A stretch of DNA of 64,000 bases from Sphingomonas lenta. Lineage in GTDB: Bacteria; Pseudomonadota; Alphaproteobacteria; Sphingomonadales; Sphingomonadaceae. Below are positions 53,499 through 61,529 of the stretch, in pieces; position 1 is the stretch's first letter, and each line of letters starts with the position of its first letter. The notes beneath the pieces are model-generated. The model searched no databases. It was given only the letters and a program-made list of their open reading frames with translations, and was not told where the DNA came from. The stretch covers positions 124,001 to 188,000 of the forward strand of contig NZ_NSLI01000003.1 in the NCBI RefSeq assembly GCF_002288825.1. Direction: 5' to 3'. A program made the translations under genes and the position numbers.

Positions 53499-54401
53499 TC
53501 AGGCCGCCTTGGGAAGGGCGGCGGCGGGGCTGCGGCGCGAGCGCGTGAGCGTCGAGAAATAAACGTCCTCCAGGCCGCCCACCGTGAGCTCGAACCCGTC
53601 GCCGGGATGCGTGTCGGACAGCACGTGGATGATCGTGCGCCCGGCGAACAGGCGCGTGGAGATGATCTCGTGGCCCTCGCGGTGCCGCTCCAGTTCGTCG
53701 CGGCCGATCGTCTTGGCCCAGACGCGGCCGCGCGTCGCCTCAATCAGCTGGAGCGGCGCGCCTTCGAGCTGGATGCGCCCCGCCGCCAGCACCGCCATGC
53801 GCGGGCAGAGGTCGGCGACGTCCTCGACGATGTGCGTCGACAGGATCACCACCACGTTCTCGCCGATCTCGGCGAGGAGGTTGAGGAAGCGGTTGCGTTC
53901 CTCCGGGTCCAGCCCCGCGGTGGGCTCGTCGACGATGATGAGCCGGGGGTTGCCGATCAGCGCCTGGGCGATGCCGAAACGCTGCCGCATGCCGCCGGAG
54001 AAGCCCGCGATCGCCTTTTTGCGGACGTTCCACAGGTTGGTCTGGTTGAGCAGCGTCTCGACGGTGTCGCGGCGCTCGGACGCGGAGGCTATGCCCTTCA
54101 GCACCGCCATGTGGTCCAGCATGTCGTACGCCGACACGCGCGGGTAGACGCCGAAATCCTGCGGCAGATAGCCCAACGTCTCGCGCAACCGCTCCGGCTC
54201 CGCGACCACGTCAATGTCGCCGAAAGTGATCCGGCCCGAGGTCGGGGTCTGAAGTGTGGCGACAGTCCGCATCAGCGTCGATTTGCCCGCGCCGTTGGGT
54301 CCCAGAAGGCCGAACATGCCCGTCGGAACTACTAAGCTCACATCGTCCAGGGCGCGCGTGCCGTTGGCGTAGACGTGGGTGACGCCGGTCAGTTCGAGCA
54401 T
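53499..54401 (-). CDS. ABC transporter ATP-binding protein
   Basis: The 300-residue ATPase has Walker A (GPNGAGKSTLMRT), the Q-loop (LPQDFGVYP), signature (FSGGMRQRFGIAQAL), Walker B (RLIIVDEPTAGLDPEER) and switch His (STHIVEDV). It is of the ABC-2 exporter type and lies 3 bp upstream of the permease-peptidase gene on the same strand, so the two proteins form one transporter. The start ATG 54401 follows GGGGGAA. Confidence 0.92.
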   Translation of the reverse strand: MLELTGVTHVYANGTRALDDVSLVVPTGMFGLLGPNGAGKSTLMRTVATLQTPTSGRITFGDIDVVAEPERLRETLGYLPQDFGVYPRVSAYDMLDHMAVLKGIASASERRDTVETLLNQTNLWNVRKKAIAGFSGGMRQRFGIAQALIGNPRLIIVDEPTAGLDPEERNRFLNLLAEIGENVVVILSTHIVEDVADLCPRMAVLAAGRIQLEGAPLQLIEATRGRVWAKTIGRDELERHREGHEIISTRLFAGRTIIHVLSDTHPGDGFELTVGGLEDVYFSTLTRSRRSPAAALPKAA

Positions 54402-54616
54402 GTGGTTCCCCCTTGTACCCGATCCACTCTAGCATACGTGTATTAGTTGCATAGGGCGGTACGCGGCTTTTCGGCCGCTACGTGCGGCCGAACTCGAAGC
54501 TCAAGGACCTGAGCCATCCGCCCCAGCGATCTATCGGCCGGGACGGCATGAACATCCCTGGCATGTGCGGGAGCGCTTCGTCGCAAGCCCGCCCACAATC
54601 GTTTGCTATCGGTTTC

Positions 54617-54646
54617 GGATCGGATTAACCTGCATCGTACCGATCC
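54617..54646. promoter_or_regulatory. Candidate operator upstream of the TonB-dependent receptor
   Basis: GGATCGG (54617-54623) and CCGATCC (54640-54646) form a perfect 7-bp inverted repeat with a 16-bp spacer, 39 bp before the receptor start. The 284-bp divergent gap 54402-54685 contains no gene. GGGTATAAG, 16 bp before the start, may be a -10-like element. Confidence 0.4.
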
Positions 54647-54685
54647 ACGGCCGCGATCGGAGGGGTATAAGATTTCGGAGGGGAC

Positions 54686-57283
54686 ATGATGAGCCAGACC
54701 AAGCTGAGCGCGCGCACGGCCCTGCTGCTGAGCGCGTCGCTACTGCCGATCGCGCCGGCGCTGGCGCAGGAAGCGCCGCCCGTGGCGCAGGCGGGCACCC
54801 AGGGTCAGACGACCGGCCAAGGTCCCGGCACGCCCGAATCGCCCCAGCCCGTGAGCGAGCAGCCCGTCGACGAGTTCGACCCGCTGACCGAAGTGGTCGT
54901 CACAGGACAGACGACGCGCGACCGCCCGCTGATCACCTCGTCGGCCGACATCACCTTCGCCGACCGCGGCGACATCGACCGCCGAGCACCGCGCTCCACC
55001 GCCGACCTGCTCGAGCTGGTGCCCGGCATCTTCGTCGAGGGCACGGCGGGCGAGCTGTCCAACAACTACTCGGTGCGCGGCCTACAAGGGGGCGGTCAAC
55101 GCTTCATCCAGCTGGAGGAGGACGGCTTCCCGATCATCTACCAGGGGGGCGGGGCGGACTTCTTCTTCCAGCAGGATCTGACGATCGACCGGCTGGAAGC
55201 GGTCAAGGGCGGCTCGTCGGGCGTGCTCACGGTGAACGGCGCGGGCGCGACCATCAACTTCATCTCGCGCCGCCCGAACTTCACGGAGGAGCAGGGCATC
55301 CTGCGTGTGCAGGCGGCCGACTTCGGCCTGAAGCGCGCGGAGTTCTACTATTCGACGCCGCTCGTCGCCGACCAGCTCGCGTTCAACATCGGCGGCTTCG
55401 TCCAGAGCAACCCCGGCTTTCGCGAGAACCCGTTCGACTATGACGGCTACCGCCTGAAGGCGATGCTGGAATACCGGTTCGGCGAGGGCGGCTTCTTGAG
55501 GTTCACCGGCAAGATCGGCGACATCAAAGCCGCATATTATGCCACACAGCCCTATGCGTTCAATGACGGCGAGCCGGGCGGCATCCCGGGCCTCGATACG
55601 CAAAGCGGCAACATCGGCGGCGACGCGTTCACGCGCATCTCGGTGCCCGTGTCGACCTTTGTCGAGGCGGACGGCTTCCGCGATTTCCGTTACTCGGAAG
55701 GCGTACGCGTCAAGACCAAGCAGGGCCGCATCGACTTCGAGGCGCCGCTGACCGACTCGATCGACCTGTTCGCGCGCGGCCGCTACCTTGACCTCTCCTA
55801 CGACTTCAACGGCCTGTTCCCGGGATCGGGCACGGGCAACGCAGGTCTCGCCAGCGCGGTGACGTACCTGACGCCGGGCGCGGCTTCGCCGATCAACGAC
55901 CTGCTCACCGCGGGCCGCGCGGCATTTCCGACCGCGGCGCGCTTCGGCGTCCGCAACCTGCGCACGGGCGTGGTGCTCGGCTCCAACCAAGCTGCCGAAC
56001 TCAATGCGCTGAACGGCAACGGCTTCCTGCAGCAGACGACGCTCAACCATGACTTCCAGGAAGGCCACGATTTCGGCGTCAACGCCGGCGCGCGCTGGGA
56101 AGCCGATTTCGGCGGCGTCCAGAACTCGCTCACCCTCGGCGTGATCTATTTCGACGTAGCGCGATCGCAGAACCAGTCGGCCACCGCCGCCGTCGTCAAC
56201 GACGTGCGCACCAACAGCGACATCTACGACATCGTCGCCTTGAACGCCGGCAATCAGGTGATCGGCACGTTGTCGGACAACGGCCTCATCTCCTACGGCA
56301 ATTGGGGCGCGGGCATACGGCGGCGCGAGGACGAGTCTTTCTCGATCTACGCGAACGACGAGATCGCGATCGGCGACCTGCGCGTGGATGCGGGCATCCG
56401 TTGGGAGCAGCTCGACAGCCGCTACGACGAGGGCAACGCCGCCGCGGTGAACCAGCCCGTGCCCGCCGGCGTAGGCGGCGTGGTGCGCACGGTGGGCTTG
56501 ACGTTCAACGGCACCTTCACGACCGTGGAGCGCGAGCAGGACAAGGTCGCCTGGACGGTGGGCGCGAACTACCTGATCACGCCCAACCTGTCGGTTTACG
56601 CCCGTTACGCCGACGGCTTCCAGACCAACAACACGGACCCGATTACGCAGATCGAGCTCTACGAGGCGGGCGTTCGCTTCCAATACGGGCGGGTAATTAG
56701 CGCGAGCGCGACTTATTTCGAGACCTACTTTAACGACCAGTTCTACAACTTCATCGACCCGAGCGACCCCACGCGGCAGACGGCGTTCCTCGCGGACCTG
56801 CGCACCAAAGGCTTCGAGTTCGACGTCCAGTTCCGGCCCGTCGATTGGTTCCAGATCGACGCGTTCGGTGTGTTCCAGGACCCGACGTTGAACAACCTCA
56901 GCCTGAACGGCGTTCCCGACGATACGTTCAACGGCAACCGGCCGGAGCGCACGCCCAAGGAGCTGGTCACCATCTCGCCCATCGTGCGCATTCCGCGCGG
57001 GCTGGGCGATATCTTCGCGCGCTTCAAATATGTGGGCGACATCTTCGCCGACTCCGGCAACGGCGTCGCGCTGCCCGACTATTGGGTGACCAGCGCCGGC
57101 TTCAACCTGAACCTGACCGAGCGGCTGGAGGTGAACTTCGTGGCGGAGAACATCTTCGACGAGATCGGCCTGACGGAAGGCAACCCGCGCCAAGGCCAGC
57201 GGCAGAACATCTCCGACGGATTCTTCTACGCGCGCGGCATCCCTGGGCCCACCTATACGGGCTCCGTGACGTTCAGGTTCTGA
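54686..57283 (+). CDS. TonB-dependent outer-membrane receptor
   Basis: The 865-residue receptor has a signal peptide (MMSQTKLSARTALLLSASLL ... ALAQ), a TonB box-like EVVVTGQ (about 70-76), a plug domain (TADLLELVPGIFVEGTAGELSNNYSVRGL, VKGGSSGVLTVNGAGATINF) and a 22-stranded barrel ending in TGSVTFRF. It takes up a substrate too large for porins. The adjacent glycosidase-like, trehalase and halogenase genes suggest a glycan or oligosaccharide ligand, not iron. It begins a two-gene unit with the glycosidase-like protein. Confidence 0.92.
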   Translation: MMSQTKLSARTALLLSASLLPIAPALAQEAPPVAQAGTQGQTTGQGPGTPESPQPVSEQPVDEFDPLTEVVVTGQTTRDRPLITSSADITFADRGDIDRRAPRSTADLLELVPGIFVEGTAGELSNNYSVRGLQGGGQRFIQLEEDGFPIIYQGGGADFFFQQDLTIDRLEAVKGGSSGVLTVNGAGATINFISRRPNFTEEQGILRVQAADFGLKRAEFYYSTPLVADQLAFNIGGFVQSNPGFRENPFDYDGYRLKAMLEYRFGEGGFLRFTGKIGDIKAAYYATQPYAFNDGEPGGIPGLDTQSGNIGGDAFTRISVPVSTFVEADGFRDFRYSEGVRVKTKQGRIDFEAPLTDSIDLFARGRYLDLSYDFNGLFPGSGTGNAGLASAVTYLTPGAASPINDLLTAGRAAFPTAARFGVRNLRTGVVLGSNQAAELNALNGNGFLQQTTLNHDFQEGHDFGVNAGARWEADFGGVQNSLTLGVIYFDVARSQNQSATAAVVNDVRTNSDIYDIVALNAGNQVIGTLSDNGLISYGNWGAGIRRREDESFSIYANDEIAIGDLRVDAGIRWEQLDSRYDEGNAAAVNQPVPAGVGGVVRTVGLTFNGTFTTVEREQDKVAWTVGANYLITPNLSVYARYADGFQTNNTDPITQIELYEAGVRFQYGRVISASATYFETYFNDQFYNFIDPSDPTRQTAFLADLRTKGFEFDVQFRPVDWFQIDAFGVFQDPTLNNLSLNGVPDDTFNGNRPERTPKELVTISPIVRIPRGLGDIFARFKYVGDIFADSGNGVALPDYWVTSAGFNLNLTERLEVNFVAENIFDEIGLTEGNPRQGQRQNISDGFFYARGIPGPTYTGSVTFRF

Positions 57284-57284
57284 G

Positions 57285-59354
57285 GTGACGACCATGCGGA
57301 CGGCGGCGCGTCGGCTGCTGGTGGGCGCGCTGCTGCTCGGGTCCGGGGCGGCCGCGCAGGAGGCGGGTCGGCGGCCGGAGTTGGCCTATCAGCTCACCGA
57401 AGGGCAGAACATCAACGTCTTCGTGCGCAAAGGCCCGTCCGCCGCGCACATGCTGCTCCGCAACGGCTCGGACCCGCGCATCCTGGTCGCGTTCCCGGCA
57501 GGCAATAGCGGGGTGGGGCTGTGGTTCCAGCCCGTGGCCGCGCCCGCCACCTGGACGCTGGACGCGCCGCCGCAGCCGCTGACGCTCGAGGACGGCAAGG
57601 GCCGCCCGCTCCACGGCGTGCGTGCGGTCGCGACGGTCGCCGCGCCGAGGCTCCAGGTGAAGGAGGCGGTGCTCTCCAACGTTCGCTACCTGCGCGATTA
57701 CCAGGCGATCGCGAAATACCCGCCGGAGGTCGCCGCCAAGGCGGTCGCGAGCGCGGACGGCCTGACCTGGGCGCGCGACCGGCTGGACGGTGCGCCCGGC
57801 TATCTGCTCCGCTTGCGCGTGCTGGAAGGGCGTGTCGAGGACGGCGCGATCGTCGCGCCCACGAACGGCCGCATCCGGCTGGAGATCATAGCGGCCACGG
57901 GCGATCCGCCACTGACCGGCCTGGCCGAGGGCGAACTGCTGAACGAGCGCGCGGCTCCAAACCCCGCCGCGCGCAATGCGCTCCGTTTCCTCAGCTACCG
58001 CGAGAAGTTCCTGGCGGGGTCCTGGCGCTTCAACACCTATTTCGGTCGCGACACGCTGATGTCGGTGCGCCTGCTCATGCCCGCGCTCCGGCCCGCGGCG
58101 ATCGAGGCGGGGCTGAACTCGGTGCTCGCGCGCTTGAACGCCGCGGGCGAGGTCGCGCACGAGGAGGGGATCGGCGAGTTCGCCATCATGGAGCGCCGCC
58201 GCGCGAGCGAACGGGGCAACGCGCCCGACCTCGATTACTTCATGGTCGACGACGACTATATGCTCGCGCCCGTGGCGGCGAGCTACCTGCTCGATCGCTC
58301 CCCACGCGAGCAGGCGCGGGCGTATCTGGCGCGCTCTATCCCAAGCGAAACGGGTCAGGGCGGCACGGTGCGTGTTGGCGAGGCGATGGTGCGCAATCTC
58401 CGCTTCGTGGTGGCCCAAGCGCAGCCTTTCGCCGACCGGCCCGAATGGAGCCGGCTGATCGCGTTCAAGCCGGGCCGCCCCGCGGGCCAGTGGCGCGACA
58501 GCCACGAAGGGGTGGGCGGCGGACGCTACGCCTATGACGTCAACGCGGTGTTCGTCCCCGCCGCGCTCGACGCCGCGCGGCGGATGCTCGCGGCGGGGCT
58601 GCTCGACCCGTATCTGACGGACGCCGACCGTGCGGCGCTCGGCCAGGCGGCAAGCGCGGCGCAGGTCTGGCGCACCCGTGCGCCCGCGCTGTTCCGCGTG
58701 TCGCATCCGGCCGCGGCGGCCACGCCGGCGATCCGCGGCTACGCCCGCACCCTGGGCGTCCCGGCCGAGCCGGGGCTGCAGGCGCTCGGCCGCGGGCCGC
58801 TGACGTTCCACGCCATCGCGCTCGACGAGCGGGGGCGGCCGGTGCCGATCATCCACTCGGACGAGAGCTTCGACCTCCTGTTCGGCGAGCCGAGCGCGGC
58901 CGATCTCGACACCTATGTCGGCGCGATGATGCGGCCGTTCCCGGCGGGATTGATGACGCCGATCGGCCTACTCGTCGCCAATCCCGCGCTCGCGGGCGAT
59001 GCGTTGCAGGCGCAGTTCACGCCTGCGCAATATCACGGTGCGGTCGTCTGGTCGTGGCAGCAGGCGCTGCTCGCGGCGGGGCTGGAGCGGCAGCTTGAAC
59101 GGCGCGACCTGCCGGCCGCGACACGCGCGCGCCTCGAACGGGCGCAGGCGGAGCTGTGGCGCGCGATCGAATCCGCGCGCGCGGTGGCGAACTCGGAGCT
59201 CTGGTCCTGGGCGTACGCGCAAGGCCGCTACCAGGTCGTGCCGTTCGGCGCCGGGCGGAAGGACGTGGACGAGTCCAACGCGGCGCAGTTGTGGAGCACG
59301 GTGTACCTGGCGGTGCAGCCGCCGGGCGCTACGACGCTTCCAGAAAAGCGGTGA
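57285..59354 (+). CDS. Secreted (alpha/alpha)6-barrel glycosidase-like protein
   Basis: The 689-residue protein from GTG 57285 (or ATG 57294) has a signal peptide (MRTAARRLLVGALLLGSGAAAQ). A beta-rich N-terminal domain (about 25-230) is followed by a helical domain with GSWRFNTYFGRDTLMSVRLLMPAL, EVAHEEGIGEFAI, LDYFMVDDDYMLAPVAASYLL and WRDSHEGVGGGRYAYDVNAV. This order resembles glycogen-debranching-like or GH63/GH15-type six-hairpin glycosidases. The acids in GRDT, HEEG and DSHEG are possible catalytic residues. It starts 1 bp after the receptor stop, so the pair act on the same substrate. Confidence 0.7.
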   Translation: MTTMRTAARRLLVGALLLGSGAAAQEAGRRPELAYQLTEGQNINVFVRKGPSAAHMLLRNGSDPRILVAFPAGNSGVGLWFQPVAAPATWTLDAPPQPLTLEDGKGRPLHGVRAVATVAAPRLQVKEAVLSNVRYLRDYQAIAKYPPEVAAKAVASADGLTWARDRLDGAPGYLLRLRVLEGRVEDGAIVAPTNGRIRLEIIAATGDPPLTGLAEGELLNERAAPNPAARNALRFLSYREKFLAGSWRFNTYFGRDTLMSVRLLMPALRPAAIEAGLNSVLARLNAAGEVAHEEGIGEFAIMERRRASERGNAPDLDYFMVDDDYMLAPVAASYLLDRSPREQARAYLARSIPSETGQGGTVRVGEAMVRNLRFVVAQAQPFADRPEWSRLIAFKPGRPAGQWRDSHEGVGGGRYAYDVNAVFVPAALDAARRMLAAGLLDPYLTDADRAALGQAASAAQVWRTRAPALFRVSHPAAAATPAIRGYARTLGVPAEPGLQALGRGPLTFHAIALDERGRPVPIIHSDESFDLLFGEPSAADLDTYVGAMMRPFPAGLMTPIGLLVANPALAGDALQAQFTPAQYHGAVVWSWQQALLAAGLERQLERRDLPAATRARLERAQAELWRAIESARAVANSELWSWAYAQGRYQVVPFGAGRKDVDESNAAQLWSTVYLAVQPPGATTLPEKR

Positions 59355-60003
59355 TCGTCAATCGCCCGACCGTCGGGTCGGGCGACAGCGCCGAGCCTTC
59401 GCTGATCGCGCCGCTGTGGAGCAGCGAGCTCCTGTAGATCAGAGCGCGGTTGTAGCGCGCCTCGGCGTGCGCGAACCGCTCGAACAGCGGCGTGTCGCCC
59501 GCGACATAGGCCGGGGGAGGGGGCGAGCGGCGCAGCTCGGCTGCGAGGCGGCCGAAATAGGTCGGCGCGCGCGCCTCGTCGATCGTCTCGAACCCCGTCG
59601 AGCGGTGCCGGAAAAAAGCGGTGCCGTCGCCTCCCTCCGGCGACAGATAGTGGACCAGCGCGATCCGGCCCGGTGCGACGGCGTCGACGTGCGGCAGACG
59701 CTGCTGCATGGCGAGCTTGTCAGGCGCGGCGGTGACGATCGAGTAGCTCGCGTCGAGCAGGCGCATGCTCCGGGCGCAGCCGAACACCTCGCGCAGCACG
59801 GTCGCGATGACGGGCGCCTGAGCGGGCAGGTAGTCGGGTGGGAGCGATGCACGGATGCCGGGATAGTGCCGACCTGCGGGGCCGAAGGACGCGGCAACGG
59901 CGGCGGCGCGGAGCGCGTCCGGGTCGGGCGCGAAGCCGTCGACGACGACGAGCGGCTGGAGTTCGCGCCCGATCAGCCGCGCCTTGATGTCGGGTCCGCT
60001 CAC
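59329..60003 (-). CDS. DUF6445 family protein (2-oxoglutarate/Fe(II) oxygenase-like)
   Basis: The 224-residue protein starts at GTG 60003, overlapping the halogenase stop by 4 bp. It is a DUF6445 protein: VVVDGFAPDPDALRAAA, HYPGIRASLPPDYL, HVDAVAPGRIALVHYLSPEGGDGTAFFRHRSTGFE and RALIYRSSLLHSGAI. The HVD ... H pattern with a later RSSxxHSG fits a jelly-roll Fe(II) oxygenase. It accompanies flavin halogenases in many sphingomonads. Its 3' end overlaps the convergent glycosidase-like gene by 26 bp. Confidence 0.83.
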   Translation of the reverse strand: MSGPDIKARLIGRELQPLVVVDGFAPDPDALRAAAVAASFGPAGRHYPGIRASLPPDYLPAQAPVIATVLREVFGCARSMRLLDASYSIVTAAPDKLAMQQRLPHVDAVAPGRIALVHYLSPEGGDGTAFFRHRSTGFETIDEARAPTYFGRLAAELRRSPPPPAYVAGDTPLFERFAHAEARYNRALIYRSSLLHSGAISEGSALSPDPTVGRLTITAFLEAS

Positions 60004-61529
60004 CGCGCCGTGGCGCGCGCGGGCGTCCCGGCGCCGCCGCCGATGATCTGCGCCACCACCTCGTCGTGCTTGGGCAACGTCGGCGCGGCGCGCGCGACCA
60101 CAGCCGCGATCTGCTCGAGCTGCGCGCGGTTCGTCGCCGGATCGAGCGTGTCGGCGAGCGGGTTGTAATCCTCCGCCTCGACGCCCTGGCCGTTCAGCAC
60201 CGCGAGCCAGCTCGCGTCGCGAAACAGGTCGTCGGTGCCGATCATCAGCCGTCCCGACCGCCGATACTGCGCCATCTTCTCGGCCAGCGTGTCGGGGATC
60301 GCCATGTGCCGGCAATGCGTCCACAGCGCGTCCGACTTGCCGCTGGTGGCGTGGTAATGGAGGATCAGGAAATCCTTGATGTCGTCCATGTCCGCGCCGA
60401 ACACCCTGTCGAACCGCCGGGCGAGGCCGGGATCCATGTCGCGGTCGGGGAACAGCGTCAGCAGCTTGGCGATGCCCGACTGGATCAGGTGGATGCTGGT
60501 CGACTCGAGCGGCTCCAGGAAGCCGGACGACAGGCCGATCGCGACGACGTTCCCGATCCAGCCGCGCTTGCGCCGCCCCGCGGTGAAGCGGAGGAAGCGC
60601 GGCTCCGCCAGCGCCTCGCCGTCCAGCTCGGCGAGAAGCGCCGCCGCCGCTTCATCGTCGGAGATGAACGGGCTCGCGTAGACGTAACCATTGCCCGTGC
60701 GATGCTGTAGCGGGATGCGCCATTGCCACCCGGCGGCGCGCGCCGTCGAGCGCGTGTAGGGCGTCGTCTCGGCGACGCGCGCGCAGGGCATCGCGACCGC
60801 GCGGTCGCAGGGCAGCCAGTGCGACCATTCGTCATAGCCCGCGCTCATGACTCCCTCGATCAGCAGCGCGCGGAAGCCGGAGCAGTCGATGAACAGGTCG
60901 CCCTCCAACCGCTCGCCGCGCTCCGTCGTGAGGGCGGCGATGTGGCCCGTTTCCGGATGGCGCTCGACATCGCGCAGCTTGCCCTCGACGCGCCGTACGC
61001 CGTCCGCCTCCGCGAGCGTGCGCAGGTGGCGCGCGTAGAGCCCTGCGTCGAAGTGGTAAGCGTACCCCAGCGTCGACAGGATCGAGCGCGCGTCGCCCTG
61101 CGGCTTGGCGAAGCGGTTCTCGTCCGCGAGACGGGTCGCGAGCGAGAAGGCGGAGAGCGGCAGGTCCAGGCCATCGGCGCGCGCCTTCAGCCAGCGATGG
61201 TGGAACGAGACCCCCGGCAGCTGCACGCCATAGTGTCCGAAAGGGTGAAAATAACGGTGGCCCGGTCGCGCCCAGTCGACGAACTCGATGCCGAGCTTGA
61301 AGCTCGCCTTGGTCGCGCGGAAGAACTCGGCCTCGTCCAACCCGATCAGCTCGTTGAACCAGTGGATCGTCGGTATCGTCGCTTCACCGACGCCCACCGT
61401 GCCGATCTCGTCCGACTCGAGCAACGTCACCCGGAGCCGCCGGCCGAAGCTCTTGGCGAGCGCCGTCGTCGTCATCCAACCGGCGGTGCCGCCGCCCAAG
61501 ATGACCACGCGCTCGATCCGGTCCGTCAT
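60000..61529 (-). CDS. Flavin-dependent tryptophan halogenase-family protein
   Basis: The 509-residue enzyme has the FAD motif GGGTAGW (12-18), the halogenase motif WQWRIP (268-273), the lysine aligned with PrnA K79 (K78 in SFKLGIEF) and the glutamate aligned with E346 (E342 in FLEPLEST). All are intact. Such enzymes use reduced flavin, oxygen and halide to make HOX, which is guided to a substrate by the lysine. In sugar-uptake loci with TonB receptors the substrate is unknown and halogenation has not been shown. No flavin reductase is adjacent. It is coupled to trehalase by a 4-bp overlap. Confidence 0.9.
   Translation of the reverse strand: MTDRIERVVILGGGTAGWMTTTALAKSFGRRLRVTLLESDEIGTVGVGEATIPTIHWFNELIGLDEAEFFRATKASFKLGIEFVDWARPGHRYFHPFGHYGVQLPGVSFHHRWLKARADGLDLPLSAFSLATRLADENRFAKPQGDARSILSTLGYAYHFDAGLYARHLRTLAEADGVRRVEGKLRDVERHPETGHIAALTTERGERLEGDLFIDCSGFRALLIEGVMSAGYDEWSHWLPCDRAVAMPCARVAETTPYTRSTARAAGWQWRIPLQHRTGNGYVYASPFISDDEAAAALLAELDGEALAEPRFLRFTAGRRKRGWIGNVVAIGLSSGFLEPLESTSIHLIQSGIAKLLTLFPDRDMDPGLARRFDRVFGADMDDIKDFLILHYHATSGKSDALWTHCRHMAIPDTLAEKMAQYRRSGRLMIGTDDLFRDASWLAVLNGQGVEAEDYNPLADTLDPATNRAQLEQIAAVVARAAPTLPKHDEVVAQIIGGGAGTPARATAR

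Noticed and set aside
55082-57295. Minus-strand open frame of 737 codons opposite the TonB receptor
   Set aside because: Shadow of the receptor; Val/Arg/Glu-rich without domains.
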